From Arsenophonus sp052174475 (GTDB lineage Bacteria; Pseudomonadota; Gammaproteobacteria; Enterobacterales; Enterobacteriaceae), in the NCBI GenBank assembly GCA_052174475.1, contig JBQMRO010000042.1, positions 148,455 through 212,454 of the forward strand: a DNA stretch of 64,000 nt, written 5' to 3'. The translations under genes were made by a program, and so were the position numbers. The notes below the pieces were generated by a model, which had not been told where the DNA came from, searched no databases, and saw only the letters and a program-made list of their open reading frames with translations. This document shows, piece after piece, positions 62,281-64,000 of the stretch; position 1 is the first letter of the stretch; the number at the start of each line of letters is the position of its first letter.

Positions 62281-62997
62281 TCAGAACTTTAAGTGCTCAG
62301 CGCGTACAATCATTCCTAATCCTGTCGATAATTGCACTCGAACATCATCCTTAGCTATCTCAAGTACTGATGCATTTACAATACTTTGACCAAGTATAAC
62401 CTTTAATATTTGACCAACTTTTAAGGTAGAAATATCCGTTACAGATTGTAATTTATTCAGGTTAGCCATTTTACTATTATGGGCTTTTTTAGCTTGATTT
62501 TTAGAGTAACCATGATGTTTATTTTTTTTATTTATTTCCTTAGTTGTTAAGTGAGAAGTCTCACTTTTTTTACCAGAAGTTACTGATAAGATCTTTTCGT
62601 TATCTATCTTCTGAGCATTATATTGAAGTTCTCGTTTTCTTAATTTTTTCTCTGTTTGTTTCGCTTGAATACGAGCCTTTGCATCCATTAGCTGTTGACG
62701 TGCATATTTTACATGCTCTAACGCTAGAGCATTACAATAATTGCCATCTAAATCGACACGTTTAGCACCTTCTTTAACACCATATAAATAACGCCAACTA
62801 GAAGTATACATTCGTAAAGCAAATCGCAATTGAGTTTTACTAATTCCATCCTTTTCAGTCAATCTCGCTACAATATCTTGAAAGATTCCAATCTTCAGTG
62901 GACGAGCATTACCTTCAGTAATAAAACAATAAGGAAAACGATTAGCCAAAAAAACGATTATTTCTTTACTATTATTCAACTTAAGTTGATTTTCCAT
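62281..62997 (-). CDS. proQ: RNA chaperone ProQ
   Basis: FinO-domain global RNA-binding protein matching sRNAs to mRNAs. The 238 residues match E. coli (232). The FinO-like domain (residues 1-120) carries SKEIIVFLANRFPYCF, NARPLKIGIFQDI, LRFALRMYTSSWRYLYGVKEG and RVDLDGN. A Lys-rich linker (about 120-180) follows, then the Tudor-like C-terminal domain (LKVGQILKVILGQSIVNASV, to VRAEHLKF). Upstream of prc in one operon. Keeping a global RNA regulator is notable when many transcription regulators here are lost. Confidence 0.96.
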   Translation of the reverse strand: MENQLKLNNSKEIIVFLANRFPYCFITEGNARPLKIGIFQDIVARLTEKDGISKTQLRFALRMYTSSWRYLYGVKEGAKRVDLDGNYCNALALEHVKYARQQLMDAKARIQAKQTEKKLRKRELQYNAQKIDNEKILSVTSGKKSETSHLTTKEINKKNKHHGYSKNQAKKAHNSKMANLNKLQSVTDISTLKVGQILKVILGQSIVNASVLEIAKDDVRVQLSTGLGMIVRAEHLKF

Positions 62998-63799
62998 GAA
63001 ATTTCCTGATTATAACGGTTTTGCCAATCAACGTAGGCATGAACAGGCAATATTATAATAGCGTTGCAAACAATTACTACGCAAACTAACTGTTAAATTA
63101 CATTAATTTATAGATATAGTTGTATATATACTCTTTCAAATGATTAAAAAGTATTGCAACTAAGACTTTATTCCATTTAACCTTTTCTTTATCGAATCTA
63201 TCAAAGATAGGACTATCAATTCTAATACGCTAATTAACTATCTATTAACTACTATCGGTCAAAACTATCTCTGAATGATTCCAGAGTATCACAAGAAATG
63301 TGTTCGGTAAAAGAATGGACATGTGCTCCATAATGCATTATATTTTATTTGCATAAATGCGGTCTATTCTACAAGTACTTTACTTTTGGTAAAATGTACA
63401 CAGATAGGTTTTGCCTTGAAAAGGCTTCACCACTAAGCGTATCATAATTTTTATATAAAACTCTAGGTAATTAATATTACCTAATATTTTAAAAGTAGTG
63501 CACTCGTATTTGCAAGCGAGTGCAATAAATGACTCTCATAAGCAATCAAGCTAGCTACATTACATTAATGATCATAAAAAATATTTTTTTCATAACATTC
63601 CATTTGTAAAATTTTACATATGTTTAAATAAATCACTAATATGGTGATTTTATCTATCAAGATAAATAATCTTCTATATTAATCATTAAAATTTTAATGT
63701 ATTGTAATTTAACTAACCGATTAAATCGTACAATTAATAAAAATTAATTCAAATATTAGCTAATTAAATTAAATATGAAAAAAATTTTAATAAAATTAA
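62998..63799. other. proQ upstream region without recognised gene
   Basis: About 800 bp. In E. coli yebR lies upstream of proQ, but I see no remnant. There is an 8-bp hairpin TGCACTCG/CGAGTGCA at 63499-63524 and the palindrome GGTAATTAATATTACC near 63465. The proQ promoter presumably lies close to 63000-63150. Confidence 0.45.
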
Positions 63800-64000
63800 A
63801 AGTTATGCTAATTTTTGGTGTAATAGGGTTTCGAATATCCTTATGTATCCTGCTGATTGATTTAATAAATGATTTCAACAACAGAGATATGATATACCAT
63901 AAAAAGTCTACCCTACAGAGATCTGTAAAATGAGATACTATTTTAATCCATTACATGAATTTATCCGTGATTGTGAAAGGTAGCTGATTAGAGGTACCGC
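63800..64000 (+). mobile_element. IS256-family remnant j, left end (cut by window edge)
   Basis: AAGTTATGCTAATTTTTGGTGTA terminal repeat followed by the start region AACAACAGAGATATGATATACCAT and text up to the LIRDCE.. codons. It continues beyond the window. Confidence 0.85.

Overview
The window looks like a chromosome segment of a host-restricted gammaproteobacterial (Enterobacterales) insect endosymbiont caught in mid-decay. Surviving genes are close homologues of Escherichia/Serratia proteins and keep local enterobacterial gene order (dcd-udk, metG|mrp, tolQRAB-pal-cpoB-tRNA-Lys, rlmL-uup-pqiABC|fabA-lonH, proQ-prc). The DNA is strongly AT-rich, and my sum of intact reading frames is about 19 kb of 64 kb, roughly 30% coding. 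The rest is readable wreckage of genes and insertion sequences. This resembles what is published for Serratia symbiotica of Cinara aphids. That name is an inference; a Sodalis- or Arsenophonus-type symbiont cannot be excluded from sequence reading alone.

Layout. 1-8.4 kb: asmA remnant, dcd, udk, an IS481/IS256 nest, metG (core intact, C-terminal domain broken by an IS256 scrap) and a decayed divergent mrp. 8.4-12.5 kb: IS481, IS91 and IS256 remnants, then a hairpin-rich gene-free stretch. 12.5-14.3 kb: rhtA intact, a LOG-family gene decayed. 14.6-18.9 kb: IS1595 and IS256 remnants, a dead gltA, then intact nif3 (ybgI). 19.4-28.4 kb: a shredded kdp operon (kdpF, kdpA, kdpB and kdpE pieces) split by nested IS481, IS91, IS1595 and IS256 copies. 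28.6-36.4 kb: pgm intact, seqA dead, two IS256 remnants, an unrecognised dead coding region, and a tyrosine-integrase relic lying against the 3' end of tRNA-Lys. 36.6-41.9 kb: the Tol-Pal cluster with tolQRAB intact, pal frameshifted at an A10 tract, cpoB and ybgC decayed. 42.1-51.4 kb: IS481 with IS1595 inside, rlmL and uup pseudogenes, and a large IS cluster inserted in uup. 51.4-57.3 kb: pqiABC, fabA and lonH intact. 57.7-60.1 kb: IS481 then IS256. 60.2-63.0 kb: prc and proQ intact. 63.0-64.0 kb: no gene seen, then the left end of another IS256.

What survives makes biological sense for an envelope-retaining symbiont: outer-membrane tethering and lipid traffic (Tol-Pal, PqiABC), unsaturated fatty-acid initiation (FabA), periplasmic proteolysis (Prc), nucleotide metabolism (Dcd, Udk), translation (MetG, tRNA-Lys), sugar-phosphate interconversion (Pgm) and RNA chaperoning (ProQ). 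What is dying is regulatory, redundant or host-suppliable: K+ scavenging (kdp), citrate synthase, SeqA, rRNA methylation (rlmL), uup, asmA and mrp. No transposase reading frame is intact, so IS activity here looks extinct. I found no CRISPR array and no clearly novel operon. The most unusual signals are the poly(A) frameshift in pal, the repeated insertion of IS1595 at one codon of IS481, covarying hairpins in IS481 leaders, and long perfect palindromes inside otherwise decaying DNA.
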